Shown piece after piece: positions 32,439 through 41,518 of a stretch of 46,885 bases of DNA. Under the pieces are notes generated by a model. It did not search any database. It was not told the origin of the DNA and saw only the letters and a program-made list of their open reading frames with translations. The stretch's first letter is position 1, and every line of letters begins with the position of its first letter. Location: NCBI GenBank assembly GCA_002102225.1, contig LQPB01000056.1:1-46885 (forward strand). Reading direction: 5' to 3'. The translations under genes and the position numbers were made by a program. The stretch comes from Mycobacterium interjectum. GTDB taxonomy: Bacteria; Actinomycetota; Actinomycetes; Mycobacteriales; Mycobacteriaceae.

Positions 32439-33086
32439 GTGCGTCGAAGCCCTTGCCGCCCATGCCGTGGTCTACGCCGAGGCGGGCTGTCCTTCGACGA
32501 GATCGTCGAGCCGTGCTGGAGGGATTCGCGGCCGGCGAGAAGGCCTGCGTTGCCGCGGGGCGCCCGATCAAGGTGCGGTTGTTGGTCACCGCGATGCGGC
32601 ACGCCGCGGTGTCCCGGGAGATCGCCGAGCTGGCAATTCGCTTCCGCGACAAGGGAGTGGTGGGATTCGATATCGCCGGGGCGGAGGACGCCAACCCGCC
32701 GACGCGTCACCTTGGAGGCCTTCGAGTACATGCGAGACCATAACGCGCGCTTCACCATTCGTGCTGGTCTGGTGTTCGGGTTGCCGTCCGTCCACGAGGC
32801 GTTCACGTTCTGTGGGGCCGAGAATCTTGCGGGACAAGCGAATTCCGCCGGCGCGGTCAAGGGGACCGCCGAGCACCCGTTCGACCCGCTGGCCCGCGCC
32901 CGCTGCCGGGTGATCGTCAACACCGGCAACCGCCCGATGAGCGACACCGCCATGGGCCTCGAAATGTGCTGACTGGCAGAGGCTTTCGGCTACGGGTGGA
33001 GCGACCTGCAGCGGTTCGCCATCAGCGCGATGAAGTCGGCCTTCATCCCGTTCGACGAACGGCTGGCGGTCATCGACGAGGTGATC
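32439..33086 (+). pseudogene. add: Broken partial duplicate of adenosine deaminase
   Basis: This stretch aligns, in the same orientation, with about 29491-30277 of add. It lacks the start and the HxH zinc motif, has a roughly 30-base deletion after GTCTACGCCGAGG, a frameshift in CACCTTGGAGG against CACCTGGACG, an internal deletion of over 100 bases that removes the GHGVRI region, and an in-frame TGA after CTCGAAATG. It therefore cannot make an active enzyme. The middle part (32537-32687) differs from add at only one visible position, whereas both sides are clearly more diverged. Translated pieces such as [16 protein letters not shown] are plain add remnants. Confidence 0.93.
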
Positions 33087-33124
33087 TCGACCGCCAGCCG
33101 TCGTCAAAGACGGAACGAAGCGAC

Positions 33125-33409
33125 CTAGCGGGGCATCCCGGTGTGGCTGCGGCGACCCGTCACGGCCTCGTAGATGGCGATGAGGACGACGGCGGCGGCG
33201 ACCCCGACGAAGAACGGAATCCAGGCGATTCCGCCGTTGGCGTTGTGGTATCCGAACTGCCCGGCCACCGCCGAGCCGATCAGCCCACCCACGGCGCCCA
33301 GCACCACGGTCATGATCATGCCGATGCTTTGCTTGCCCGGCATCACGAGGCGCGCCACCACACCGATGATGGCGCCCACGATGATCGCCAGGATGATTGA
33401 TCCGATCAT
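33125..33409 (-). CDS. GlsB/YeaQ/YmgE-family small membrane protein
   Basis: A 94-residue protein with three hydrophobic helices: [40 protein letters not shown] and [20 protein letters not shown]. The [19 protein letters not shown] block identifies the transglycosylase-associated/GlsB stress-response family, found at the membrane; the biochemical role is unknown. ATG 33409 is preceded by CAGGAGCTGCA; an upstream open frame is not convincing. It ends 38 bases from the add remnant. Confidence 0.9.
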   Translation of the reverse strand: MIGSIILAIIVGAIIGVVARLVMPGKQSIGMIMTVVLGAVGGLIGSAVAGQFGYHNANGGIAWIPFFVGVAAAVVLIAIYEAVTGRRSHTGMPR

Positions 33410-33542
33410 TGCAGCTCCTGTCGTAGCGGCTCCCCGAGTGGGCGCCGTCTGATTGCGGGTTCCCCGAACCGCCGGGCTTGTAACCCCTTGTGCCCCCAAA
33501 CGATCTCTGTCGCCCCGGCTTCCACGGTGCGACCATGTGGTG

Positions 33543-33920
33543 ATGGAGCCACGCCGCCTCACCGCCGAGCAGGTCCACAACGTCGCCTTCGGCAAGCCGC
33601 CCGTCGGCATGCGCGGCTACAACGAAGACGAGGTCGACGCGTTTCTCGACGTCGTCGAGGCGGCGTTGCGAGATCCGGCCGGACGTGCCCTGACCGCGGA
33701 CCAGGTTCGCTACGTGAGCTTCTCCAAGCCGCCGATCGGCCAGCGGGGCTATGACAAGGACGAGGTCGATCAATTCCTCGAAGCCGTTGCGGCCCAGCTG
33801 CAACCGGGATCCGGCGCAACGTCCATCGGGTGGTCGCACGCGCGCAGTCCCGGCCGCGAGTCGACGGGCCGCCGGTTCCTCAACGTTGTCGCCGGCATCG
33901 CCCGCTGGATCGCCGACTGA
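33543..33920 (+). CDS. Small protein with two DivIVA-type motifs
   Basis: A 125-residue protein that carries the DivIVA N-terminal membrane-binding motif twice: [20 protein letters not shown] with [12 protein letters not shown] (about 11-42), and [20 protein letters not shown] with [12 protein letters not shown] (about 56-87). Known DivIVA/Wag31 proteins have one copy followed by a long coiled coil; here the coiled coil is missing and a basic linker leads to a short hydrophobic helix [14 protein letters not shown]. It may bind curved membrane or another DivIVA protein, but this is inference. ATG 33543 or the adjacent GTG 33540 can serve as start. Confidence 0.82.
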   Translation: MEPRRLTAEQVHNVAFGKPPVGMRGYNEDEVDAFLDVVEAALRDPAGRALTADQVRYVSFSKPPIGQRGYDKDEVDQFLEAVAAQLQPGSGATSIGWSHARSPGRESTGRRFLNVVAGIARWIAD

Positions 33921-34034
33921 CGGTGCGAAGGCGGCCCAGACCCGGTCGGGCCCACCGCCGGTTGTCCCACCGGCGCCCCGCCGCGTCAAGGCACTCCGTG
34001 CAGGGTCGGCATTCGCCGCATATTGTGGCTGGAC

Positions 34035-35042
34035 ATGAAGCTGCCGCTGCTGGGCCCGGTGTCCCTGACGGGCTTCCAGAACGCCTGGTTCTTCCTGGTC
34101 CTGCTGGTCGTACTGCTGGTGATCGGGATCTACGTGGCGGTGCAGTTCGCCCGGCGGCGCCGGGTGCTGCGGTTCGCCAACATGGAGGTGCTGGAGCGGG
34201 TGGCGCCGCTGCGCTCCGGGCGGTGGCGGCACGTGCCGACGATCCTGCTGGCCGTGGCGTTGGCGCTGCTGACCACCGCGATGGCCGGGCCGACGTCCGA
34301 CATCCGGATCCCGCTCAACCGCGCCGTCGTGGTGTTGGTCATCGACGTGTCGGAGTCGATGGCGTCCACCGACGTCGCCCCGAACCGGCTGGCCGCCGCG
34401 CAGGAGGCCGGCAAGAAATTCGCCGACGAGCTGACCCCGGCCATCAACCTGGGGCTGGTGGAGTTCGCGGCCAACGCGTCGCTGTTGGTGTCGCCGACGA
34501 CGAACCGCCAGGCCGTCAAGGCGGCGATCGACGGCCTCAAGCCGGCGCCGAAAACCGCGACGGGGGAGGGCATCTTCACCGCGCTGCAGGCGATCGCGAC
34601 CGTCGGCTCGGTGATGGGCGGCGGCGACGGCCCGCCCCCGGCGCGCATCGTGCTGGAGTCCGACGGCGCCGAGAACGTGCCGCTGGACCCCAACGCCCCG
34701 CAGGGCGCGTTCACCGCGGCGCGCGCGGCCAAGGCCGAGGAGGTGCAGATCTCCACGATCTCCTTCGGCACCCCGTATGGCACCGTCGACTACGAGGGCG
34801 CCACCATCCCGGTCCCCGTCGACGACCAGACGCTGCAAGAGATCACCAAGATCACCGACGGCCAGTCGTTCCACGCCGACAGCCTGGAATCGCTGGAGCA
34901 GGTCTATTCGACGCTGCAGCGCCAGATCGGCTACGAGACGGTGAAGGGGGACGCCAGCCTCGCGTGGATGCTGCTCGGGGCGGTGGTCCTGGCCGGCGCC
35001 GTGCTGGCCGGTCTGGCCCTCAACAGCCGGCTGCCCTCGTAG
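34035..35042 (+). CDS. von Willebrand factor A domain membrane protein (Rv1481-like), copy A
   Basis: A 335-residue protein with the layout of the BatA/Rv1481 family: an N-terminal helix ([21 protein letters not shown]), a second helix ([16 protein letters not shown]), a VWA domain facing outward, and a C-terminal helix ([17 protein letters not shown]). The MIDAS motif DxSxS is intact at Asp104-Ser106-Ser108 (IDVSESM), with the Thr loop in TATGEGIF and LESDGAEN. In other genomes such genes sit beside moxR ATPases; here no moxR is visible. It ends 4 bases from a convergent paralogue. Confidence 0.9.
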   Translation: MKLPLLGPVSLTGFQNAWFFLVLLVVLLVIGIYVAVQFARRRRVLRFANMEVLERVAPLRSGRWRHVPTILLAVALALLTTAMAGPTSDIRIPLNRAVVVLVIDVSESMASTDVAPNRLAAAQEAGKKFADELTPAINLGLVEFAANASLLVSPTTNRQAVKAAIDGLKPAPKTATGEGIFTALQAIATVGSVMGGGDGPPPARIVLESDGAENVPLDPNAPQGAFTAARAAKAEEVQISTISFGTPYGTVDYEGATIPVPVDDQTLQEITKITDGQSFHADSLESLEQVYSTLQRQIGYETVKGDASLAWMLLGAVVLAGAVLAGLALNSRLPS

Positions 35043-35046
35043 GCGA

Positions 35047-36030
35047 TCAAATCGGCAGTCGCCGGTTGATCAACAGGGCCAGCGCCGTGGCGATCAGCGC
35101 GGCGACGACGCCCAGGCGCAGCCACCCGGCGCTGCCAGGGCCGGGCACCGTGCGAAACCCGATGTCGTTCTCGATGGCGTCGTAGCTCTTGTTGAGCTCG
35201 GCGATGTTGGTCGCGGTGTAGAACTGGCCGCCGGACAGCCGCGCGATGGTGCGCATCTGGTCGGTGGAGACGGGAACCGCGACCCGCTGCCCGTTCATCT
35301 CGATCTCACCGCCCTTGGTGCCGAACGAGATCGTCGAGATGGGCACGCCCTGGTCCTTGGCCAGCCGCGCGGCGGTGTAGGCGCCGTCGTGCGGGTCGCC
35401 GGGATCGGTCGGCTTGTTCTCGCCGCCGTCGGACAGCAGCACGATGCGGGCCGGCGGCGGGGTGTCCCCGCCGGTGATGGCCGCGGCCCCGACCGCGTGC
35501 AGCGCGGTGAAGATCGCCTCGCCGGTGGCCGTCCCGTCGCCGAACTCGAGCTTCTTCAGCGCGTCCAGGGTCGCCTGGTGCTGCGGGGTCGGCGGCACCA
35601 GCAGGTAGGGCGTCGCGGCGAACCCGACCAGCCCGAGGTTGATGCCCGGCGTCAGCTGGCTGGCGAACTGGCTGGCCGCCTGCTCGGCCGCTTTGAGCCG
35701 GTTGGGCTCGACGTCGGTGGCGCGCATCGAGTTGGACATGTCGATGACCAGCACGACGCACGCGCGGTTGCGCGGGATGCGCATGTCGTGGGTCGGCGTG
35801 GCCAGGGCGACGGTCAACAGCAGCAGGGACAGCAGCGAAACCGCGATCGGCAGGTGGCGCCACCACGATTGCGGCACCTCGGAGTCGGTGAACCGGCGCA
35901 GGCGCCGTCGGCGCCGGGCCTGCGCCACGACGTAGACGGCGAGCAGCGCCAGCGGGACCAAGGCAAACAGCAGCATCGCCGGACGCTGGAACCCGAACAG
36001 GGGCAGTGGGCCGATGCCGGGAAGTGACAC
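35047..36030 (-). CDS. von Willebrand factor A domain membrane protein (Rv1481-like), copy B
   Basis: A 327-residue paralogue of the preceding gene. Helices are PAMLLFALVPLALLAVYVVA, IAVSLLSLLLLTVALATP and LGVVAALIATALALLI. The MIDAS DxSxS is Asp97-Ser99-Ser101 (IDMSNSM), followed by ATDVEPNRLKAAEQAA, GTATGEAIFTAL and LLSDGGENKPTDP. GTG 36030 starts SLPGIGPLPLFGF, parallel to the start of copy A; the frame stays open far upstream only as a shadow of the next gene. The two copies are tail to tail and clearly diverged, so the duplication is not recent. Confidence 0.9.
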   Translation of the reverse strand: MSLPGIGPLPLFGFQRPAMLLFALVPLALLAVYVVAQARRRRRLRRFTDSEVPQSWWRHLPIAVSLLSLLLLTVALATPTHDMRIPRNRACVVLVIDMSNSMRATDVEPNRLKAAEQAASQFASQLTPGINLGLVGFAATPYLLVPPTPQHQATLDALKKLEFGDGTATGEAIFTALHAVGAAAITGGDTPPPARIVLLSDGGENKPTDPGDPHDGAYTAARLAKDQGVPISTISFGTKGGEIEMNGQRVAVPVSTDQMRTIARLSGGQFYTATNIAELNKSYDAIENDIGFRTVPGPGSAGWLRLGVVAALIATALALLINRRLPI

Positions 36031-36095
36031 CTGCGCCAGTAAAGAGCAGTCTGGGGGGCCCGTCAAACGGGGCGGCTGCGGCGCGGATGCGCCGC

Positions 36096-37421
36096 CTATT
36101 CCCGCCTGAGCCGCCCCTCGACGAATTGCTCCAGCTTCTCCCACTCGCGCACCGCCGCGGCGTACGGCGGGCCGGGCTTGGTGACCGACCCCGGCTCCAG
36201 CACGGCGGCCACCAACCTGCCCAGCGGCCGGCCGGTGTCGAGCGCCTTGTCCACCGCGGGATCCTCGGAATAGTCGCCGATGTCGCGGAGCAGCTCGACG
36301 GCCAGATCGAGCTGATCGCGATCCACCGCGTCCGGCCCGTCGCCGAAGTCGTCGGCCAGCCCGCTCAGCACGTAGATGTTGTCGTCGGTGATGTCGACCG
36401 ACAGCGAGCCGTCGGTCGCGGCGGTGCGGATGTCGTCGTAGGTGCTCAGGTCCGACAAGTCGTGGTCGTGCTCGTCGGCGAGGTAGCGCGCCAGCGCGCG
36501 CTCGGAGGTGAACACGCTGATGCGGCCGTTGCGGCCCAGGAAGATCGGGCTGTCGTCCAGGTAGCAGCGCAGCGTGTAGAACGTGCCGGCGCTCGTGATG
36601 ATGCGAATCGGGTCGATGCCCACCTGGACCCAGAAGTCCTCGGCGCCGCCGAGCACAACGGTGTCCCCGGCGGCCCGCTCCACTTCTTCGTCCTCGTCGT
36701 CTTCGTCGTCTTCGTCCGCGGGCTCCTCGTCGGTCCCCGAGTCGTCCTCTTCCGCGGACTCGGCGGCGTCCGCGGTGGCCTCGTCGCCCTCCTCGGTGTC
36801 CTCCTCGATCTCCGGTTCTTCGGGCTCCTCGGCCAGTTCCTCGGCGGCCTTGGCCGCGTACTCGACGTCGACCTCGGGAGTGCTGACGATCTCGTCGATC
36901 GCGCCGAGCACGTCGTCCCAGCTGCGCGCGATGATTTCGGCGATGGCATTCCAGCGCTTTTGGCCCGCCTTCCCGGCGAAGGTGTCGATACCGCCGGCCA
37001 CCGTGCCCAGGGTGGGGTTGCCGTTGAAGAATTTCGCCACCGCCGGCAGCTCGCACACCGATCCGATGGACGACACGATCGCCAGCGTGCCCGCCAGCGC
37101 GGTCACCGACTCCTCGGTGGGTTTCTCCGACACCAGCTCCTCGACGGCGACCAGATCGAACTGCCCGTCGGCGGCGGGTTCGAAGGTGTGTGCGTGCGCC
37201 GAGGTCAGCTCCTGCCACGCCGGGTGGTCAACCAGATCGTTGTCGGTGTTGGTGCGCACGAAGGCGACCAGGTCGGCAACCGACTCGAACGCGTAGAGGT
37301 CCTCGTCCTTGCCGAGAAAGGCCTCCCACTCGTCCCCGGCGTCGCGCCAGCGGGGCGCCCACACGGTGTAGCGGTCGCCTTCGGACAGGCTCAGGCGGAT
37401 GGGCACGAGGTCAGCAGCCAT
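36096..37421 (-). CDS. Rv3311-like conserved protein with a long acidic linker
   Basis: A 441-residue cytoplasmic protein without signal peptide or membrane helix, at the Rv3311 position next to sapM. Residues 1-190 form an N-terminal region (ADLVPIRLSLSEGDRYTVWA), residues about 195-248 are almost purely acidic (EELAEEPEEPEIEEDTEEGD, then DEDDEDDEDEE), and the rest is a second folded region (VLGGAEDFWVQVGIDPIRII). The acidic stretch makes unusual GTCCTC/TCGTC repeats on the plus strand. Function is unknown. ATG 37421 gives the recognisable start; an earlier in-frame codon is less likely. A tandem repeat fills the gap to sapM. Confidence 0.88.
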   Translation of the reverse strand: MAADLVPIRLSLSEGDRYTVWAPRWRDAGDEWEAFLGKDEDLYAFESVADLVAFVRTNTDNDLVDHPAWQELTSAHAHTFEPAADGQFDLVAVEELVSEKPTEESVTALAGTLAIVSSIGSVCELPAVAKFFNGNPTLGTVAGGIDTFAGKAGQKRWNAIAEIIARSWDDVLGAIDEIVSTPEVDVEYAAKAAEELAEEPEEPEIEEDTEEGDEATADAAESAEEDDSGTDEEPADEDDEDDEDEEVERAAGDTVVLGGAEDFWVQVGIDPIRIITSAGTFYTLRCYLDDSPIFLGRNGRISVFTSERALARYLADEHDHDLSDLSTYDDIRTAATDGSLSVDITDDNIYVLSGLADDFGDGPDAVDRDQLDLAVELLRDIGDYSEDPAVDKALDTGRPLGRLVAAVLEPGSVTKPGPPYAAAVREWEKLEQFVEGRLRRE

Positions 37422-37449
37422 GCGGCACACAATAGCGACGGTCCGGTGA

Positions 37450-37587
37450 GGAGCGGGCCAGCGGGCCATCGGCTCAGCCCGGCGACGGCGAGCGCCGGAA
37501 CGGCGCGAGTAAGGAGCGGGCTATCGGCTCAGCCCGGCGACGGCGAGCGCCGGAATGGCGCGAGTAAGGAGCGGGCTATCGGCTCAC
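37450..37587. repeat. Tandem repeat of about 55 bp between sapM and the Rv3311-like gene
   Basis: Two and a third units: 37450-37512 (63 bases, with about 8 extra near its start), 37513-37567 (55 bases) and a partial unit at 37568-37587. Units begin GGAGCGGGC and contain ATCGGCTCA, CCGGCGACGGCGAGCGCCGG (a CCGGCG/CGCCGG hairpin) and GGCGCGAGTAA. The first two units differ by the insertion and two or so base changes. The partial unit contains the sapM stop codon. The length and position between same-direction genes recall MIRU/VNTR-type mycobacterial minisatellites. Confidence 0.85.
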
Positions 37588-38438
37588 GCGGCCCAGATGG
37601 TGGCGATCGGCGCGGCGCCGGCGGCGTAGCCGATCTTGGGCAGCCCGTACATCTGCTCCAGCGTGGCTAGCACGCTGTAGTGGTTGATCTGCTCGTTGTA
37701 GGTGCCGGGCTGCACGTGGTCGCCGTAGATGATCGTCGGGATCTGGTTGCGCGGTCCGCCGTCGTCCTCGTCCCAGGTCACGACGAGCAGGCTGTTGTTG
37801 GCCACCGCCCAGTTGGCGTAGCCCGACAGCTCGCGGCTCAGCCAGGCATCGCCCTGCGCGATCGAGCCGTCGTGCATGTTGTCGTCGTTGTTGGGAATGA
37901 CGAACGCCACCGTCGGCAGCGCGGCGTAATTGCCCATCGGGAAGGCCGAGAACGGCAGCGAGTTGGCCGCCGGCACGTTGGTGAAGTTGGCCCACGGCAC
38001 GTGCTTGCGCGCGTACTTGCCGGCGCTGCACACCGTCGAGCCGACCGCGGGCAGCCCCTCGGCGTAACCGGCGAATGTGTAGCCGGCGGAAAGCAATTCG
38101 GAGGCCAGGTTGGGCGTCGCGCCGCCGTTGACCGGGCACGAGTCGCTGGTCACCCCGAGCGTGCTGCCGGCGAACAGCGCCAGGTAGTTCGGCTCGCTGG
38201 GGTGCGTTTCGGCGAACGACTGGGCCATGTTGGCTCCGCCGGCGGCCAGTGCGTTGATGAACGGCGCCGAGGAGTTGCCGATGATGTGGGCCTGGGCGCG
38301 GTTCTCTTCGATGACGATCACCACGTGCGACGGCTGCGGCAGCGCGGCCGCCGTGAGGCTGACCCGGGGGCCGGGCGGGATGACCACCAGGGCGGCCAGC
38401 GCGACCGCGCCGGCCAGGCTCTTGATTGCGCTCAGCAC
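37584..38438 (-). CDS. sapM: Secreted acid phosphatase SapM
   Basis: A 284-residue secreted phosphatase (Rv3310) of the phosphoesterase family that in M. tuberculosis dephosphorylates host phosphoinositides and blocks phagosome maturation. Residues 1 to about 32 are a signal peptide ([20 protein letters not shown], then SLTAAA). The active-site block [14 protein letters not shown] (Glu44-Glu45-Asn46) is intact, as are [15 protein letters not shown] and [12 protein letters not shown] 38438 is the start. The stop lies inside the 55-bp tandem repeat. It is about 15 residues shorter than the M. tuberculosis protein as I remember. Confidence 0.95.
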   Translation of the reverse strand: MLSAIKSLAGAVALAALVVIPPGPRVSLTAAALPQPSHVVIVIEENRAQAHIIGNSSAPFINALAAGGANMAQSFAETHPSEPNYLALFAGSTLGVTSDSCPVNGGATPNLASELLSAGYTFAGYAEGLPAVGSTVCSAGKYARKHVPWANFTNVPAANSLPFSAFPMGNYAALPTVAFVIPNNDDNMHDGSIAQGDAWLSRELSGYANWAVANNSLLVVTWDEDDGGPRNQIPTIIYGDHVQPGTYNEQINHYSVLATLEQMYGLPKIGYAAGAAPIATIWAA

Positions 38439-38530
38439 GTCGGGAGTATATGAGCGGATTCGGCCCGCGGACGGCGTCGCGCGAGCGTGTCAGCGTTGCC
38501 GGTCGCAATCGTTATATAGGGTCACTCCCC

Positions 38531-39154
38531 GTGGAGGTGCGCGTCGTCGATCACCCGCTGGCCCTGTCCCGGCTGACGGCGTTGCGCGACGAACGCACCG
38601 ACAACGCCCACTTCCGCGCGGGCCTGCGCGACCTGACCGCGATGCTGGTGTACGAGGCCACCCGGGACGCCGGCCGCGAGACCTTCCCGATCCGCACGCC
38701 GCTGGCCTCCACGCTCGGGGTGCGGCTGGCCAACCCGCCGCTGCTGGTGCCCGTGCTGCGCGCCGGGCTGGGCATGGTCGACCAGGCGCTCGCGCTGCTG
38801 CCCGAGGCGCGGGTGGGGTTTGTCGGCGTGGCCCGCGACGAAACAACCCACCTGCCGAACGGGTACCTGGAGTCGCTGCCTGACGACCTGAGCGGAACAC
38901 CGGTGCTGGTGCTCGACCCGATGCTGGCCACCGGCGGATCCCTGACGCACACGATCGGGCTGCTGCACCGCCGCGGCGCGTCGGACATCGCCGTGTTGTG
39001 CGTGGTGGCCGCGCCGGAAGGCGTTGCGGCGCTAGAAAAGGCGGCGCCCGAGGCACGGCTCTTCACGGTGGCCGTCGACGACGGGCTGAACGAGATCGCC
39101 TATATCGTGCCCGGTTTGGGCGATGCGGGGGACCGTCAATTCGGGCCCCGCTAA
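38531..39154 (+). CDS. upp: Uracil phosphoribosyltransferase
   Basis: A 207-residue UPRTase (Rv3309c) that makes UMP from uracil and PRPP. The PRPP loop [14 protein letters not shown] and the uracil-binding end [15 protein letters not shown] are intact. RTPLAS and [14 protein letters not shown] are further family blocks. GTG 38531 was chosen over an upstream start because [10 protein letters not shown] matches the family N-terminus. It is divergent from sapM (92-base gap) and ends one base before the convergent pmmB. Its role fits with cdd and deoA in pyrimidine salvage. Confidence 0.96.
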   Translation: MEVRVVDHPLALSRLTALRDERTDNAHFRAGLRDLTAMLVYEATRDAGRETFPIRTPLASTLGVRLANPPLLVPVLRAGLGMVDQALALLPEARVGFVGVARDETTHLPNGYLESLPDDLSGTPVLVLDPMLATGGSLTHTIGLLHRRGASDIAVLCVVAAPEGVAALEKAAPEARLFTVAVDDGLNEIAYIVPGLGDAGDRQFGPR

Positions 39155-39155
39155 T

Positions 39156-40667
39156 TCACCAGGTGTGAACCTGCCCGACCAGCTCGTCGCGCAGCGCCCG
39201 CGCGCGATGCCGGGCGGATCGCAGGTCATCGGTCGGCGCGCAGCGGATCTCGATGTAGCACTTCAACTTCGGTTCGGTGCCCGACGGTCGCACCACCACC
39301 CGGGCCGACGTCGCGTCGTCGCCGCCGGCGAAGATCAGCGCGTCGGTGATGTCGTTCAGGTGGGCGGCGAAGCCGGCCAGGAGGCGCGGCGGGTCCGCGC
39401 GCAGCCGCCGCATCACCTCGGCGGCCTCGTCGGGGTCGGCGACGCGGCGCGACACCGCCGCGACGTCGTGCACGCCGTGGCGGCGGGCCAGGTCGTCGAG
39501 CAGGTCGGGCACCGAACGACCCTGCGCGTGCAGCGCGGCCACCAGGTCGCACGCCAGCACCGCGGCGCTGATGCCGTCCTTGTCGCGCACGGCATCCGGG
39601 TCGACGCAGTGGCCGATCGCCTCCTCGTAGGCGTAGACCAGCGTTTTGCCCGGCGCGTCGGCGTCGGCGCGCGCCAGCCACTTGAAGCCGGTGAGCGTCT
39701 CGACGTGCGTCGCCCCGTAGTGCGCGGCGATCGCCGCCAGCATCCGCGATGACACCACGGTGCTGGCCACCACCGCGGTGCCGGCGTCGGGTTCGCGGGA
39801 CAGGATGTAATCGCCTAGCAGCCAACCGGTTTCGTCGCCGGACAGCATCCGCCAGCCGGACGCCCCGGACTCTCCCGAGGGGATGCCGACCGCGCACCGG
39901 TCGGCGTCGGGGTCCAGCGCGATCGCGACGTCGGCCGTCGTCTCGGCGGCCAGGGTGAGCAGCGTGTCGCTGGCGCCGGGCTCCTCGGGGTTGGGGAACG
40001 CGACGGTCGGGAAGTCGGGGTCGGGCGCGAACTGCGCCCCGACGGTGTGGATCTCGTGAAATCCCGCGCGCCGCAGGGCTTCGACGGCCACCGCGCCGCC
40101 GACCCCGTGCAGCGGCGTCAGCGCCACCCGCACCGAGCCGGCGCCGCGCCGCACCCGGGCCGCGCGCTCGACGTAGCGCTCGACGAGGTCGGTCGCCGCG
40201 GGCGCCACGGGCTGCCGGGCGATCCGGGCGGGCGGGGGAGCGGCGGCCATCGCCGCTTCGATCCGGCGATCGATGGGGGAGACGATCTGGACGCCGCCGG
40301 CGAAGTACACCTTGTAGCCGTTGTCGGACGGCGGGTTGTGCGACGCGGTGATCTGCACCCCGGCGGCGGCGCCGGTGTGGCGCACCGCGAAGGCGACCAC
40401 CGGGGTTGGCACCGGGCCGGGCAGCAGCAGCACCGAAAAGCCCTGAGCGGCAAGCACTTCAGCCGTCACGGTGGCGAACGCCGCCGAGCCGTGCCGGGCG
40501 TCGCGGCCGACGATCACCGGCGCGCCGGCCCGGCCCTCCTCGGTGAGCACGCGCGCCACCGCCCACGTCGCGCGCGCGACCACCTCGGCGTTCATCGCGT
40601 CGGGCCCGTCGCGCACCGGGCCGCGCAGCCCCGCGGTGCCGAATCGGAGTGGGCGGGCGGGTGGCAC
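39156..40667 (-). CDS. pmmB: Phosphomannomutase/phosphopentomutase-type phosphohexomutase
   Basis: A 503-residue alpha-D-phosphohexomutase (Rv3308). The phosphoserine is Ser109 in ITASHNP, the Mg loop is DPDADR (252-257), the sugar loop is YAYEEAIGHCVDP and the phosphate loop RPSGTEPKLK. Because it follows purine nucleoside phosphorylase by 4 bases, conversion of ribose 1-phosphate to ribose 5-phosphate is as plausible as a phosphomannomutase role. From GTG 40667 the protein starts PPARPLRFGTAGLRG and lacks the roughly 30-residue N-terminal extension I recall in M. tuberculosis; the codons upstream in frame do not encode it. Confidence 0.93.
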   Translation of the reverse strand: MPPARPLRFGTAGLRGPVRDGPDAMNAEVVARATWAVARVLTEEGRAGAPVIVGRDARHGSAAFATVTAEVLAAQGFSVLLLPGPVPTPVVAFAVRHTGAAAGVQITASHNPPSDNGYKVYFAGGVQIVSPIDRRIEAAMAAAPPPARIARQPVAPAATDLVERYVERAARVRRGAGSVRVALTPLHGVGGAVAVEALRRAGFHEIHTVGAQFAPDPDFPTVAFPNPEEPGASDTLLTLAAETTADVAIALDPDADRCAVGIPSGESGASGWRMLSGDETGWLLGDYILSREPDAGTAVVASTVVSSRMLAAIAAHYGATHVETLTGFKWLARADADAPGKTLVYAYEEAIGHCVDPDAVRDKDGISAAVLACDLVAALHAQGRSVPDLLDDLARRHGVHDVAAVSRRVADPDEAAEVMRRLRADPPRLLAGFAAHLNDITDALIFAGGDDATSARVVVRPSGTEPKLKCYIEIRCAPTDDLRSARHRARALRDELVGQVHTW

Positions 40668-40671
40668 GGTG

Positions 40672-41478
40672 CTACAACCGCGCCACGACGTCGGCCAGCA
40701 GGGCGCCCATCCGGCCGGCCGCCGCGGCGCCGGCGGCCAGCACCTCGGCGTGGCTGAGCGGCGCGCCGCTGATCCCGGCGGCCAGGTTGGTCACCAGCGA
40801 CACCCCCAGCACCTCGGCGCCGGCCTCGCGGGCCGCGATGGTCTCGTGCACCGTCGACATGCCGACCAGGTCGGCGCCCAGCGTCTGCAGCATCCGGACC
40901 TCGGCGGGGGTCTCGTAGTGCGGCCCGGGCAGCCCGGCGTAGACGCCCTCGGTCAGCGCCGGATCGCCCTGGCGGGCCAGCTCGCGCAGCCGCGGCGCGT
41001 AGGCGTCTGTCAGGTCGACGAAGCGCGGGCCGACCAGCGGGGAGCGGCCGGTGAGGTTCAGGTGGTCGCTGATCAGCACGGGTTGGCCCGCCGCCATGTC
41101 CGGGCGCAGCCCGCCGGCCGCGTTGGTGAGCACGACGACGCGCGCGCCCGCCGCGCACGCCGCCCGCACCGGGTGCACGACGTGGCACAGGTCGTGCCCC
41201 TCGTAGGCGTGCACGCGACCGACCAGCACCAGCACCCGCTGGGCACCGATGCGCATCGACAACAGCTCGCCGCTGTGCCCGATGGCGGTCGGGGGGGCGA
41301 ACCCCGGCAGTTCGGCCTGGGGCAGCGTGGCCGTCGGGGTGCCCAGCGCCGAAGCGGCGGGCCGCCAACCCGATCCGAGCACGATGGCGACGTCGTGCTC
41401 GGCGACCCCGGTCCGCTCGGCGATGGCCCGCGCCGCCTGCCTGGCGAGGTCGTCGGGATCCTGCAGGGGTTCGGCCAC
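40672..41478 (-). CDS. punA: Purine nucleoside phosphorylase
   Basis: A 268-residue trimeric-type PNP (Rv3307, also called deoD) that splits inosine and guanosine with phosphate, downstream of adenosine deaminase in purine salvage. Blocks are [57 protein letters not shown] and [11 protein letters not shown], giving the phosphate site and the conserved base-binding Glu and Asn. GTG 41478 ([16 protein letters not shown]) gives the expected length; an earlier in-frame start would run into the cutinase gene region. pmmB follows after 4 bases. Confidence 0.95.
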   Translation of the reverse strand: MAEPLQDPDDLARQAARAIAERTGVAEHDVAIVLGSGWRPAASALGTPTATLPQAELPGFAPPTAIGHSGELLSMRIGAQRVLVLVGRVHAYEGHDLCHVVHPVRAACAAGARVVVLTNAAGGLRPDMAAGQPVLISDHLNLTGRSPLVGPRFVDLTDAYAPRLRELARQGDPALTEGVYAGLPGPHYETPAEVRMLQTLGADLVGMSTVHETIAAREAGAEVLGVSLVTNLAAGISGAPLSHAEVLAAGAAAAGRMGALLADVVARL

Positions 41479-41518
41479 AGTCGGCGAGCTTAGCCCGGCG
41501 TATGTGAGGATCTGCCGT

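Noticed and set aside
35047..37218. A 723-residue fusion of a low-complexity Arg/Gly region with the VWA protein
   Set aside because: The first half is an out-of-frame shadow of the acidic Rv3311-like gene; GTG 36030 gives the normal VWA protein start.
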